The notes: generated from the letters alone by a model not told the origin. Counted from the stretch's first letter, positions 1 to 10,145 are shown. The stretch is 64,000 nt of DNA from Lachnospiraceae bacterium (GCA_017521605.1 JAFXCD010000045.1:62001-126000), one strand, 5' to 3'. Program-made: numbers and translations.

Positions 1-130
1 ACTTACCTTTGTTCCTAAAATTGTGGCAGTTTTTCTTTCGTTGATATTGCTTGGTAATTGGATGATTAATGCTATTGTAGATTTTATGATAGAGTTGTAT
101 TCTAATTTTAGTGTTTATTTAAATGGGTAA
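1..130 (+). CDS. fliQ: FliQ, flagellar export gate protein (3' end only)
   Basis: Only the last 42 codons are present, read from base 2 to the stop TAA at 128-130. The residues TFVPKI followed by a hydrophobic stretch and a short polar end match the C-terminal half of FliQ, the small two-helix membrane subunit of the flagellar type III export gate (FliP-FliQ-FliR). The identification is supported by fliR starting 15 bases downstream, the usual fliQ-fliR order. The 5' half lies outside the window. Confidence 0.85.
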   Translation, partial: LTFVPKIVAVFLSLILLGNWMINAIVDFMIELYSNFSVYLNG

Positions 131-145
131 AGATGGAGGGGATTC

Positions 146-931
146 ATGGTAAATTATTCTTTTTCTTTATCAGATTTAGAATATTTTCTGCTAATATTGA
201 CCAGAGTAAGTTGTTTTATATTTATTGCTCCTTTTTTTAGCATGAAAAATACACCCAGCCATGTAAGAATTGGTTTGAGTTTTTTTGTTTCCATGTTGTT
301 ATATGAAATTATAACACCTATGGAAGGAACTGTGACGTATAATAGTGCAGCCGGTTATGCGGCGATTGTAGTCAAAGAAGCAATTACTGGATTATTAATT
401 GGTTTTGCACCAACAATGTGTTCGGCCATAGTAAATTTGGCAGGGTCCATTATAGACATGGAAACAGGATTGTCCATGGCTACATTATTGGATCCAAATA
501 CTAATCAACAGACCAGTATATCCGGTGCTTTATATCAGTATATGCTATTGCTATTAATGATAGTAACAGGGATGTATCGTTTCTTGTTGGGGGCACTTGC
601 AGATACATTTGTATTAATTCCGGTCAATGGTGCAGTATTCCGAACAGATTCTTTGCTTCAGTCCATGATACAGTTTCCGGGAGAATATGTGGTAATTGCT
701 TTTCGTATTGCATTACCTGTTTTTTGTGTAATGTTGATTCTGAATTCTGTTTTAGGAATTATGGCAAAAGTATCTCCCCAGCTGAATATGTTTGCAGTAG
801 GTATTCAATTAAAGGTATTAGTGGGGTTATCCGCAATATTTTTGAGCATTTCAATGCTGCCGGATGCGGCTGATTTTATATTTAATGAGATGAAGGAAAT
901 GATGACTTCTTTTGTAGGAGGCATGATGTGA
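146..931 (+). CDS. fliR: FliR, flagellar type III export gate protein
   Basis: A 261-residue, very hydrophobic protein with about six predicted membrane segments, the normal size for FliR. FliR forms the core of the export gate with FliP and FliQ and passes flagellar rod, hook and filament subunits across the membrane. The segment with LDPNTNQQTS near residues 116-125 and the C-terminal helix pattern are typical of the family. Start ATG 146 is preceded by GGAGGGG at 134-140. The last codons overlap the flhB start (stop 929-931, flhB GTG 928), which suggests translational coupling. Confidence 0.95.
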   Translation: MVNYSFSLSDLEYFLLILTRVSCFIFIAPFFSMKNTPSHVRIGLSFFVSMLLYEIITPMEGTVTYNSAAGYAAIVVKEAITGLLIGFAPTMCSAIVNLAGSIIDMETGLSMATLLDPNTNQQTSISGALYQYMLLLLMIVTGMYRFLLGALADTFVLIPVNGAVFRTDSLLQSMIQFPGEYVVIAFRIALPVFCVMLILNSVLGIMAKVSPQLNMFAVGIQLKVLVGLSAIFLSISMLPDAADFIFNEMKEMMTSFVGGMM

Positions 932-2037
932 GTTTAAAATATAATCTCCAATTCTTTGCAGATGGTCCCGGTGGTGAAAAAACAGAACCGGCTACACAGA
1001 AGAAACTGGATGATGCAAGAAATAAAGGACAGGTGGCAAAAAGTAGGGAAATAGCCAATGGATTTGGTCTGCTTGCATTATTTCTGGTTATACGTTTCTG
1101 GATAGGAAATATGGGCGGTCAATTTCTACGGGTATTTACAACTACATACAATAAGATTCCGGATATCGTAACCTTTTGGAATGGCAATATGCCCTTAAAT
1201 GATATAAGTATTATGTTTCAAAGCACAGCTATACAGATTATGATTATACTGGCACCGGTATTTATTGTTGCGGTACTGGTAGCTTTTTTGTGTGATCTTG
1301 CACAAGTGAAATGGAAGATAGCGAAGAAGGCTATGGAGCCGAAGCTTAGTAAGCTAAATCCGATATCGGGATTTAAAAGGATATTTTCGGCAAATGCCAT
1401 TGTGGAGTTAATTAAGTCCATAGCTAAACTGGCATTGATAGGAATTGTGGTGTATAATTATATTAAAGATAAATGGCAATTGTTATTTACTCTTTATGAT
1501 ATGGCTTTATTACAGGCCTTACAATTGATAGCGAAAATTATAACAGATTTAGGAATACGTATTTCGGCCTTTTATCTTATAATATCATTTGTGGATTTTG
1601 CATATCAGAAATATAAATTTTCGAAGGATATGAGGATGACAAAGCAGGAAGTAAAGGATGAGTATAAACAACAGGAAGGTGATCCTAAGGTTAAGGGTAA
1701 GATACGCCAAAAGATGCAGGAGGCATCCAGACGAAGAATGATGCAGGATTTGCCTACAGCAGATGTAGTTATTACGAATCCTACTCATTATGCGGTAGCC
1801 ATAAAATATGACCCTGAAGTGGCGGAAGCACCTATCGTATTGGCAAAGGGTAGTGATTATCTGGCTGCAAAAATTAAAGAAGTAGCAAAAGAAAATCATA
1901 TTGAGATTGTGGAAAACAAACCTTTAGCCCGTATGCTTTATGCTAATGTGGATATTGGACAGACAGTACCGCCGGAGCTATATCAGGCAGTAGCAGAGGT
2001 ACTGGCTTTTGTTTATAAGGTACAAGGAAAGATTTAG
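928..2037 (+). CDS. flhB: FlhB, flagellar export switch protein
   Basis: 369 residues. The N-terminal part has a basic amphipathic start and four membrane segments (about residues 40-225). A cytoplasmic domain follows and carries the autocleavage motif NPTH at residues 284-287. Self-cleavage between N and P in this family switches export specificity from rod/hook to filament subunits. The start is GTG 928, overlapping the end of fliR by four bases, with AGGAGGC at 915-921 as ribosome site. Length and motif are canonical, so the protein should be functional. Confidence 0.97.
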   Translation: MSLKYNLQFFADGPGGEKTEPATQKKLDDARNKGQVAKSREIANGFGLLALFLVIRFWIGNMGGQFLRVFTTTYNKIPDIVTFWNGNMPLNDISIMFQSTAIQIMIILAPVFIVAVLVAFLCDLAQVKWKIAKKAMEPKLSKLNPISGFKRIFSANAIVELIKSIAKLALIGIVVYNYIKDKWQLLFTLYDMALLQALQLIAKIITDLGIRISAFYLIISFVDFAYQKYKFSKDMRMTKQEVKDEYKQQEGDPKVKGKIRQKMQEASRRRMMQDLPTADVVITNPTHYAVAIKYDPEVAEAPIVLAKGSDYLAAKIKEVAKENHIEIVENKPLARMLYANVDIGQTVPPELYQAVAEVLAFVYKVQGKI

Positions 2038-2052
2038 ACAGGAGGTGATTAA

Positions 2053-4092
2053 ATGAAGATGAAAAAAGCCGATTTATTTGTTGCCATATATGTATTGACT
2101 GCTTTTATCATGTTCATTGTAACACTTCCAAACTGGTTGTTGGACGTTTTTCTTGCAATTAATATTGGCATAGCCTTTGCTATAATGTTTGGAACTATGT
2201 TTGTAAAGGAAGTGTTGGATTTTTCATTTTTCCCAACGGTTTTGCTGTTTACTACGTTGTTCCGTATTGCATTAAATGTATCTTCAACCAAATTGATTTT
2301 AGGTACCGGTGACCCCGGTAATGTTGTTACTACCTTTGGAGAATTCGTAGGTGGTGGAGACTTGGTAATTGGTATTATTATCTTTATTATCATTATTTTA
2401 ATTCAGTTTATGGTAATCAATAAGGGTTCTGAGCGAGTAGCTGAAGTAACTGCACGTTTTACACTGGATGCTATGCCCGGTAAGCAGATGGCTATTGATG
2501 CTGATTTAAATACCGGTGCTATTACTGACGAAGAGGCAAGAAAAAGACGAGAAAAAATCCAGGAAGAATCTAATTTCTTTGGTTCTATGGATGGTGCGGT
2601 GAAGTACGTAAAAGGAGATGCTGTAGCAGGTCTGATTATTACGGCTATCAATATTATCGGTGGTATAGTTATGGGTATGACCAGACAGGGGATGGAATTA
2701 AATGCAGCTTTGGATAAGTATGTGATTTTGACCATTGGTGATGGTCTTGTCAGTCAGATTCCCTCTCTGCTGATTTCGCTTTCTACAGGTGTTTTGGTTA
2801 CGAAGGGAAGTAAGGATGCAGATTTTGGAAGCAGTATAATTAATCAATTGTTTGGTATTCCTAAGGTTATGTACATTGTAGGAGCAACCATGGTGTTTCT
2901 TGGCTTTGCCACACCCTTGAATACAATATTGTTTGTGGGCCTCGGCGTGTTGTTTATTATTGTGGGGCGTAATATTCAGGCTACCATTGAAACCTCTCAG
3001 ATTGAAGGAGAAGTGGATATGGCAGAAATGGCTGCTGAGGAAATCAGACAACCGGAGAATGTAAACAGTTTGCTACAGGTAGATCCCATTGAATTGGAGT
3101 TTGGTTATGGTATTATCCCCTTGGCGGATGTTAGTCAGGGTGGCGATTTATTAGACCGTGTTGTAATGATTAGACGTCAGATGGCTTTGGAATTAGGTAC
3201 AGTGGTTCCAATTATTCGTTTGCGTGATAATATTCAGTTAAACCCCAATCAGTATATTATTAAAGTAAAAGGTATTCAGGTCAGTGAAGGCGAAATCCTT
3301 TTTGACCATTATATGGCTATGAATCCCGGGTATGTGGAGGAAGAGATTACAGGTATTCCAACCTTTGAACCTTCCTTTCATCTGCCTGCTATCTGGATTA
3401 CGGAAGGGCAACGTGAGCGTGCTGAAAGTATGGGCTATACAGTAGTAGACCCACCGTCTATTATAGCCACCCATTTGACAGAGATTATCCGTCAGCATAT
3501 TGCAGAGCTTTTAACAAGACAGGATGTACAGAGTCTGGTAAACAATTTGAAAGAAACCAATCCATCTTTGGTGGAGGAACTGGTTCCCAAACTATTGGGT
3601 ATTGGAGAGGTACAAAAAGTTTTGCAGAATTTGTTACGTGAAGGTATTTCCATTCGTGATTTACTTACTATTATGGAGACACTGGCGGATTATGCTGTTA
3701 CAACCAGAGATACGGATATTTTGACAGAATACGTACGCCAAAGCTTGAAACGTGCCATATCCAGTAGATATTTTCCTGCTAATGAAACTACCAGTGTGGT
3801 TACGCTGGATCCCAAAGTGGAACAGGAGATTATGGGAAGTATAAAACAGACCGAAACAGGAGCATTTATCAATCTGGATCCCATGCGTTCTAAGTCAATT
3901 ATAGCTTCCGTAGGTAAAGAGGTACAAAAGCTTGAAAATCTTGGTAAGAATCCGATTGTAATTACTTCTCCTATAGTCAGAATGTATTTTAAGCGCCTGA
4001 CAGAAGATTATTACAGAGATTTGGTAGTTGTATCCTATAATGAAATAGAAGCTAATGTGGAATTACAATCAGTAGGGATGGTGACTGCTTAA
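2053..4092 (+). CDS. flhA: FlhA, flagellar export apparatus protein
   Basis: 679 residues, the usual FlhA length. The first ~300 residues form a membrane domain of about eight helices with the family signature RIALNVSSTKLIL from R71 and the charged FHIPEP loop RFTLDAMPG from R135. The rest is the cytoplasmic domain that docks chaperone-substrate complexes in the nonameric export ring. AGGAGGTGAT at 2040-2049 precedes ATG 2053. The stop codon directly abuts the ATG of flhF. FlhA works with FlhB, FliP, FliQ and FliR, and the last two are encoded immediately upstream. Confidence 0.97.
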   Translation: MKMKKADLFVAIYVLTAFIMFIVTLPNWLLDVFLAINIGIAFAIMFGTMFVKEVLDFSFFPTVLLFTTLFRIALNVSSTKLILGTGDPGNVVTTFGEFVGGGDLVIGIIIFIIIILIQFMVINKGSERVAEVTARFTLDAMPGKQMAIDADLNTGAITDEEARKRREKIQEESNFFGSMDGAVKYVKGDAVAGLIITAINIIGGIVMGMTRQGMELNAALDKYVILTIGDGLVSQIPSLLISLSTGVLVTKGSKDADFGSSIINQLFGIPKVMYIVGATMVFLGFATPLNTILFVGLGVLFIIVGRNIQATIETSQIEGEVDMAEMAAEEIRQPENVNSLLQVDPIELEFGYGIIPLADVSQGGDLLDRVVMIRRQMALELGTVVPIIRLRDNIQLNPNQYIIKVKGIQVSEGEILFDHYMAMNPGYVEEEITGIPTFEPSFHLPAIWITEGQRERAESMGYTVVDPPSIIATHLTEIIRQHIAELLTRQDVQSLVNNLKETNPSLVEELVPKLLGIGEVQKVLQNLLREGISIRDLLTIMETLADYAVTTRDTDILTEYVRQSLKRAISSRYFPANETTSVVTLDPKVEQEIMGSIKQTETGAFINLDPMRSKSIIASVGKEVQKLENLGKNPIVITSPIVRMYFKRLTEDYYRDLVVVSYNEIEANVELQSVGMVTA

Positions 4093-5322
4093 ATGATTAT
4101 TAAGAAATATATAGGGAAAACAGAAACAGAAGCGATTGAGACTGCAAAAAAGGAACTTGGCAACAGCATAGTGATTATGAATGTCAAGGAAGTAAAATCA
4201 AAGGGTTTGTTTTCTGTTTTTCGTGGTAAGTGTGTAGAAATAACAGTTGCGTTGGAGGAAGAGCAGGAGAAATACAGTACTTTTCGTAAGGAAACTGCAA
4301 CAGTTCGGACAAAAGAGAACAATGTTAAAGAGAATGTGGGTACGGAGGAATCCAAGAGCATTGAAGAAAAATTGGAAAATTTGCAGAATTTGCTTGTTAC
4401 CCGCTTGAAAGCAGAGGAAGATAATGACGAAAAACAGGGGGCAGTACTCCATAATGAAAAGGAAATGATTACCGGAAGAGAGCAGGATGAAGATGACACT
4501 GCTATGGATGAGAAAGAAAATGAATACCTGCGATTTATAAAACTTTTGTATAATATGATGGTCGACAATGAAGTTGATGAACGTTATGCCAACCAGATAA
4601 TCGAAGGGTTGGACCGGTCGTATAAGCCGGGACAGACATATGATCAACTCCTGGCCAATGTTTATCAGCGTTTGGTTTTGAAGTTTGGAAAAACAATGGG
4701 TATTGCACCTGCAACAGAGGGACCTAAGGTGGTACTTTTTATTGGACCTACGGGAGTAGGGAAAACAACCACTATTGCTAAGTTGGCCAGTATGTTTTCT
4801 TTGGAACAAAAGAAAAAAGTGGTATTATTGACTACGGATACATATCGTATTGCAGCCGCAGAACAGTTGAGGACTTATGCAAATATTTTACAGGTTCCTT
4901 TTCGTGTGATATACACAGAAGAAGAGTTGGCTACAGCTGTTAAAGATTTTTACCAAAGTGATTATATTTTTGTGGACACAACCGGTCATTCACATCAGAA
5001 TGAAGAACAGAACAATAATATTGAAAAGTTGATTAATTGTTTAAAAGAGTTGGCAGAAGTGCAAAAATTTTTAGTCTTAAGTACAACTACAAAATATAAG
5101 GATATAATAAAGATTGTTGATAGTTATTCTGCAATAACAGATTACGAATTGATATTTACAAAATTAGATGAAACGTATACATTGGGGAATATGTTAAATG
5201 TTAAGCTCTATACCGGTAAGGGGATTGCTTATGTCACGTGTGGACAGAATGTACCGGATGATATAGAGAGTTTTGACCCTCAAACCATAGTAAAGCAGTT
5301 GCTTGGAGGAAAGCGTCAATAA
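4093..5322 (+). CDS. flhF: FlhF, SRP-type GTPase for flagellar placement
   Basis: 409 residues in three parts: an N-terminal B domain beginning IIKKYIGKTETEAIETAKKE, a highly charged variable linker (about residues 60-135), and a C-terminal NG GTPase domain. The P-loop GPTGVGKTT is at 218-226 and the G4 motif TKLDE lies near the C-terminus. FlhF sets the number and position of flagella together with FlhG, the next gene. The G3 motif reads DTTGHS at 295-300, where DTAGR or DTAGH is usual. The ATG follows the flhA stop with no gap. Confidence 0.95.
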   Translation: MIIKKYIGKTETEAIETAKKELGNSIVIMNVKEVKSKGLFSVFRGKCVEITVALEEEQEKYSTFRKETATVRTKENNVKENVGTEESKSIEEKLENLQNLLVTRLKAEEDNDEKQGAVLHNEKEMITGREQDEDDTAMDEKENEYLRFIKLLYNMMVDNEVDERYANQIIEGLDRSYKPGQTYDQLLANVYQRLVLKFGKTMGIAPATEGPKVVLFIGPTGVGKTTTIAKLASMFSLEQKKKVVLLTTDTYRIAAAEQLRTYANILQVPFRVIYTEEELATAVKDFYQSDYIFVDTTGHSHQNEEQNNNIEKLINCLKELAEVQKFLVLSTTTKYKDIIKIVDSYSAITDYELIFTKLDETYTLGNMLNVKLYTGKGIAYVTCGQNVPDDIESFDPQTIVKQLLGGKRQ

Positions 5323-5331
5323 GGAGGGGCT

Positions 5332-6210
5332 ATGGATCAGGCGGAACAATTACGGATATTAAAAGCAAGTCAGGTGAACAGACCTTTAGCTAGGGTGATT
5401 ACGGTTACCAGTGGCAAGGGTGGTGTAGGAAAGTCCAACACCTCAATTAATCTGGCAATCCATTTTAAAAAGATGGGTTACAGAGTTATTATTCTGGATG
5501 CGGATTTTGGACTGGCCAATATTGAAATAATGTTTGGTGCTATACCAAAGCACAATTTATGTGATCTTATTTATCAGGGGAAAAATATAAAAGACATTAT
5601 TACCTGGGGACCCATGGGAGTAGGATTTATTTCGGGTGGTTCTGGTATTGCAGGCATGTCGAATTTAAATAGGGACTATTTAAATTATATTATACAAAAC
5701 CTGGTGGAATTAGATTCTTTGGCTGATATAATTATAGTGGATACAGGAGCAGGAATTTCAGATTCAGTGTTAGAATTTTTAGTGGCAGGTGGTGAAGTTT
5801 TACTTGTTACAACACCTGAACCTACCTCAATAACCGATTCGTATTCATTATTGAAGGCATTAAGCAGACATCCCAGATATGATAAGGAATGTATGTCGGT
5901 TAAAATGATTGCAAATAGGGTAATTAGAGAAGAAGATGGCTGGAGCTTGTTTAAAAAGCTTAATGCAGTAGTAGAACGATATTTAAAGATACCCATAAGT
6001 TATCTGGGTAGTATCCCGCAGGATGACAAACTGTTAAAAGCGGTTATGCAACAGACGCCGGTGTCACTACAGAGTCCTACAGCCAAGTCCAGTTTGGCAT
6101 ATGAAGTAATGGCACATAAGCTTATAAATAATGAAGATGTGACAAAGCAGCCTAAGAGAGGCATGGCAGCATTTTTTTCTCACATAGTAAATGCTCGTAG
6201 AACTATTTAA
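5332..6210 (+). CDS. flhG: FlhG (YlxH), MinD-like ATPase partner of FlhF
   Basis: 292 residues of the MinD/ParA P-loop family. The deviant Walker A motif SGKGGVGKS is at 27-35, with ILDADFGLANIE (switch I region) and IIVDTGAGIS (Walker B region) following. The N-terminus carries a DQAEQLR element like the one with which FlhG activates the FlhF GTPase. FlhG limits flagellar number in other bacteria. AAGGAGGGGC at 5321-5330 precedes ATG 5332, nine bases after the flhF stop. Confidence 0.94.
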   Translation: MDQAEQLRILKASQVNRPLARVITVTSGKGGVGKSNTSINLAIHFKKMGYRVIILDADFGLANIEIMFGAIPKHNLCDLIYQGKNIKDIITWGPMGVGFISGGSGIAGMSNLNRDYLNYIIQNLVELDSLADIIIVDTGAGISDSVLEFLVAGGEVLLVTTPEPTSITDSYSLLKALSRHPRYDKECMSVKMIANRVIREEDGWSLFKKLNAVVERYLKIPISYLGSIPQDDKLLKAVMQQTPVSLQSPTAKSSLAYEVMAHKLINNEDVTKQPKRGMAAFFSHIVNARRTI

Positions 6211-6233
6211 AATATGGTAAGGAGGTTACCTAG

Positions 6234-6959
6234 ATGATTTCAAAATATGTAGAACCAGGCGACAAACTGGAATTAATGCTTGTTGAACATGGTCATAGTG
6301 AGAGTAAAGACGGGGAGAAGAGAATATATCTGTCCAAAATTAATGATATTTTGTCGGAAGATCGTTTGGAAATTCTGATGCCCATGGAAAAAACAAAATT
6401 GATACTTTTACCTGTGGATGCAGAATATGATATGGCTATTTATTCCAAAAATGGTTTGTATCAATGCTTTGTACGAGTAATTGACAGATTCAAAAGCGAT
6501 AACATGTATCTGTTAGTGGTGGAATTGACCAGCAATTTACGCAGAAATCAACGTAGAGAATACTATCGATTCAGCTGTGCATTGGAAATGTGTTCCAGAA
6601 GTCTGGAAACAGAAGAATTGGAAAGTATAGAAAATAACATGACATATAATTTGGTGCCGGGATTACCTTTGAAAAGAAGCGTTATTGTGGATATTAGTGG
6701 TGGTGGATTACGTTTTATTTCTGAACAGAAATATGAAGAAGGAAATTTAATATACTGTAGCTATCACTTATTGATAAATGGTACTAGAAAGCTATATGAA
6801 ATAGTGAGTAAGGTGTTGGAAGTAAAACCGGTTGAAAATAGAAAAGGCGTGTTTGAACATCGTGTACAATATGTGAATATTTCAGAGGGAATGAGGGAGC
6901 AGATTATACGCTACATATTCCAGGAAGAGCGTAAAAACATGAAGAAGGACCGATTCTAA
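6234..6959 (+). CDS. PilZ-domain c-di-GMP binding protein, YcgR-like flagellar brake
   Basis: 241 residues. The N-terminal ~95 residues resemble the YcgR N domain. The PilZ domain that follows has the two c-di-GMP binding elements: the arginine motif QRREYYR (R107, R108, R112) and the DISGGG motif from D153. In this family c-di-GMP binding lets the protein slow or bias the motor. Position between flhG and cheB in the fla/che operon supports a motility role. AAGGAGGT at 6220-6227 lies upstream of ATG 6234. No GGDEF or EAL gene is present in the window. Confidence 0.9.
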   Translation: MISKYVEPGDKLELMLVEHGHSESKDGEKRIYLSKINDILSEDRLEILMPMEKTKLILLPVDAEYDMAIYSKNGLYQCFVRVIDRFKSDNMYLLVVELTSNLRRNQRREYYRFSCALEMCSRSLETEELESIENNMTYNLVPGLPLKRSVIVDISGGGLRFISEQKYEEGNLIYCSYHLLINGTRKLYEIVSKVLEVKPVENRKGVFEHRVQYVNISEGMREQIIRYIFQEERKNMKKDRF

Positions 6960-6994
6960 AGAATTATGAATAATAACTTCATGTGGAGGTAGAA

Positions 6995-8074
6995 ATGAAG
7001 AAAAAAATATTGGTTGTTGATGACTCTGCACTTATGAGAAGAGTCATATGTGATATAATCAATAGTGATAACAGATTCGAGGTTGTTGATAAAGCAACAA
7101 ATGGATTAGAAGCATTTGATTTGTTAACCAGAAATCATTATGATGCAGTGGTTTTGGATGTAAACATGCCAAAGATGAATGGGTTACAGCTTTTGCAGGA
7201 ATTACGTAAATACAAAATCTCTGCTAAGATAATGATGGCAAGTACGGATACAAGAGAAGGTGCCCAAACGACATTGGATGCACTGGAACTTGGTGCAATG
7301 GATTTTATACACAAACCAGAAAATGCTTTTGATTGCAAGGAAGATACCTTTAAGAAAGAAATGTTACGAATTCTGAATGCTTTGGCAAACAGCAAGGCAC
7401 CCATAATAGAAAGTCGGGTGCAAGAGCAACAAAGTCGTGACAGAGTACAGAAGGTAGTAGAAATTGTTTCCAGGCAGAGCATAAAATCAAAAGGCAAAAA
7501 GCTGGTAGCCATTGCGAGCTCTACAGGTGGTCCAAAGGCTTTACAGTCGGTAATACCTAATCTGCCAAAGAATTTGGACGCCCCGGTGTTAATAGTGCAG
7601 CATATGCCTAAAGGTTTTACAGCTACTTTGGCTGAGCGATTAAATACTTTGAGTCAGGTAACTGTGAAGGAAGCTGAAGAAGGAGATGTACTAAAGCCTG
7701 GGAATGTATATTTATCCCAAGGCGGAAAACACATGAATGTAGTGCAATCCACATTAGGGGTGTATTCAATTCATTATTCAGATGAGCCCAGCAGAGAAGG
7801 GGTTAAACCATGTGCCAATTATATGTATGAGTCGTTGGTAAACAGTACTTATGATGAAATTGTATGCGTGGTAATGACAGGTATGGGAGCAGATGGAACG
7901 GTTGGTATCAGGAACCTTGAAGAAAAAAAGAAGGTACATGTAATTGCACAAAATCAGGAAACCTGTGTAGTATACGGAATGCCCAAAAGTGTAGTGAACG
8001 CAGGTCTTTCCGATATAACTGTGCCATTAGATGAGATCGCTCAAGAAATAATATTAAACGTGGGGGTACACTAA
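6995..8074 (+). CDS. cheB: CheB, chemotaxis receptor methylesterase/deamidase
   Basis: 359 residues from ATG 6995. GGAGGT at 6985-6990 favours this start over an in-frame GTG at 6983. The N-terminal receiver domain has its phosphoacceptor at D55 (LDVNMPKMNG). The C-terminal methylesterase domain carries the catalytic triad S176 (in SSTGG), H203 (in QHMP) and D300 (in GMGADG). CheB removes methyl groups from receptor glutamates and is activated by phosphorylation from CheA, encoded next. No cheR is seen in this window. Confidence 0.96.
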   Translation: MKKKILVVDDSALMRRVICDIINSDNRFEVVDKATNGLEAFDLLTRNHYDAVVLDVNMPKMNGLQLLQELRKYKISAKIMMASTDTREGAQTTLDALELGAMDFIHKPENAFDCKEDTFKKEMLRILNALANSKAPIIESRVQEQQSRDRVQKVVEIVSRQSIKSKGKKLVAIASSTGGPKALQSVIPNLPKNLDAPVLIVQHMPKGFTATLAERLNTLSQVTVKEAEEGDVLKPGNVYLSQGGKHMNVVQSTLGVYSIHYSDEPSREGVKPCANYMYESLVNSTYDEIVCVVMTGMGADGTVGIRNLEEKKKVHVIAQNQETCVVYGMPKSVVNAGLSDITVPLDEIAQEIILNVGVH

Positions 8075-8075
8075 T

Positions 8076-10145
8076 ATGGATGTCAGCCAGTATCTTGAAA
8101 TCTTTATCGATGAATCAAATGAACATTTACAGAATTTAAACACACAGATTCTCAATTTGGAAGCAGAACCGGATAATATGGATACTATCAATGAGATCTT
8201 TCGTGCAGCCCATTCCTTAAAAGGTATGGCTGGAACCATGGGATATAAGAGAATGCAGAATCTTACCCATGATATGGAAAATGTGTTCTCAGAGGTACGT
8301 AATGGTCATATTAAGGTGGCTCCCAGTATGATTGATATTTTGTTCCAGTGTTTGGATGCACTGGATGAGTATGTATCAAATATCAAGGAATCTGCTGATG
8401 AAGGTACCAATGATAACGAATCCCTGATAAAGCAGTTAAATGCCATTTTGGATAATAAGGGTGAGGAACCTGAGCAGGTCAAAGAGGAACCAAAGACTTC
8501 AGCACCTAAGGAAGAAGCCGGTGACGGAAAGAAATGGTTGAATATTGTTTTGGATAGCACTCAGGTAAGTGTAATCAAAGCTGCTCAGGAAATGAAAAAG
8601 AATATATATGGAATAACCGTTGCGGTACAGGAAACCTGTATATTAAAGGCAGCAAGAGCGTTTTTGGTGTTTAAAGCAGTGGAAGAGAAGGGAGAAATTG
8701 TTGTGTCTAATCCACCGGCTCAGGACATTGAGGATGAGAAGTTTGATAAAGATTTCAGTTTAATTGTAATTTCCGATAATAGTTTGCAGGATGTAATAAA
8801 AGCTGCAGAATATGTTTCAGAGATTGCCAGTGTTGTAGGTGATGTAATCGATCTAAACAACATGAAGAAGCAGAAGGAAGCAAATGTACAGGAGGAAACT
8901 AAACCTGTAGCATCAGCAGCTAAGGTGGTGGAAGCAGAGAAAAAAGAAGCAGCTAAAGCTACAGAAAAAAAATCATCCGGTTCCAAACCTGTTGTAAACC
9001 GTACAGTTCGTGTAGATATAGAAAAATTGGATGTATTGATGAATCTGGTAAGTGAATTGATTATTGCCAAGAATTCACTTGTTTCCACTACCGGTCAGGA
9101 ACAGAGTCAGGATGATGCGTTCAATGAACAGATTGAATATCTGGAGAGTGTAACCACCAATCTTCATGAGTCTGTTATGAAGGTTCGAATGGTGCCCATC
9201 GAAAGTGTAGTAAGTAAATTCCCACGTATGATTCGTGATTTATCTAAGAAATTAGGTAAGAAGATGGAATTATATATGAGTGGTGAAGATACAGAATTAG
9301 ATCGTACAGTGGTGGATGAAATAGGAGATCCTTTGATGCATTTATTGCGTAATTCTGCAGACCATGGTTTGGAAAGTGCAGAGCTTAGAGCAGAGAGAGG
9401 AAAGCCGGAAACAGGTTCCATCTTCCTGGATGCATATCAGGATGGTAATAATGTTATTATTGAAGTACGTGATGATGGTAATGGCATTGACGTTGAAAAG
9501 GTACGTAATAAAGCCATTGAACGTGGAACCATTACAGCAGAGCAGGCAGTGAACATGACTGACAAAGAGATTATTGATCTCTTATTCTTACCCAGCTTTT
9601 CTACAGCTAAAGCAGTTACGGATGTATCCGGAAGAGGTGTTGGTCTTGATGTGGTACGGTCCAAGATTGAATCTTTAAGCGGTGAAGTAGAAGTAAGGAG
9701 TAAGTTGGGTGAAGGAAGTACATGGACCATTCGTCTGCCATTGACATTAGCTATCATTCAGGCTCTTATGATTGAAGTTGGAAATGAAAAGTATGCTATT
9801 TCATTAGGCTCTATTCAAACCATAGAAGATATTATGGTTGATGATATTAAGCTTGTTCAGAACAAGGAAGTTATTCATTTGAGAGGTAATGTTATTCCTT
9901 TGGTACGCCTTTCTGAAGTACTTGAAGTGGAAAGTACGAAGAAGGATGATGAGAGTATGGTGGTAGTTATTGTTAAGAAGGGTGATAAGCAGGCGGGTCT
10001 GGTTATTGATGAATTACTGGGTCAGCAGGAAATTGTTATCAAGTCTTTAGGTAAATACATGAAGCAGACCAAGATTATCAGTGGAGCAACCATTCTTGGT
10101 GATGGTGAAGTTGCATTGATTCTCGATACCAATGCTTTATTGTAA
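8076..10145 (+). CDS. cheA: CheA, chemotaxis histidine kinase
   Basis: 689 residues with the full CheA layout. The P1 HPt domain has phospho-histidine H46 in AHSLKG. A P2-like CheY/CheB-docking domain follows (about 155-265), then P3 dimerisation (from about 310) and the P4 kinase domain with N box NSADHGLE, G1 box DDGNGID and G2 box GRGVGLDVV. The C-terminal P5 is a CheW-like domain. It phosphorylates CheY and CheB in response to receptors. The start lies one base after the cheB stop, with GGGGGT at 8061-8066 as a distant ribosome site. Confidence 0.97.
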   Translation: MDVSQYLEIFIDESNEHLQNLNTQILNLEAEPDNMDTINEIFRAAHSLKGMAGTMGYKRMQNLTHDMENVFSEVRNGHIKVAPSMIDILFQCLDALDEYVSNIKESADEGTNDNESLIKQLNAILDNKGEEPEQVKEEPKTSAPKEEAGDGKKWLNIVLDSTQVSVIKAAQEMKKNIYGITVAVQETCILKAARAFLVFKAVEEKGEIVVSNPPAQDIEDEKFDKDFSLIVISDNSLQDVIKAAEYVSEIASVVGDVIDLNNMKKQKEANVQEETKPVASAAKVVEAEKKEAAKATEKKSSGSKPVVNRTVRVDIEKLDVLMNLVSELIIAKNSLVSTTGQEQSQDDAFNEQIEYLESVTTNLHESVMKVRMVPIESVVSKFPRMIRDLSKKLGKKMELYMSGEDTELDRTVVDEIGDPLMHLLRNSADHGLESAELRAERGKPETGSIFLDAYQDGNNVIIEVRDDGNGIDVEKVRNKAIERGTITAEQAVNMTDKEIIDLLFLPSFSTAKAVTDVSGRGVGLDVVRSKIESLSGEVEVRSKLGEGSTWTIRLPLTLAIIQALMIEVGNEKYAISLGSIQTIEDIMVDDIKLVQNKEVIHLRGNVIPLVRLSEVLEVESTKKDDESMVVVIVKKGDKQAGLVIDELLGQQEIVIKSLGKYMKQTKIISGATILGDGEVALILDTNALL

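Noticed and set aside
4198-4809. 203-residue open frame on the minus strand inside flhF
   Set aside because: It lies wholly antisense to a well-supported gene, shows no ribosome site or family motif, and its composition (Phe, Leu, Cys-rich) is that of a shadow frame.
9364-9552. 62-codon plus-strand frame inside cheA
   Set aside because: Overlaps the CheA kinase domain in another frame. Not a separate gene.
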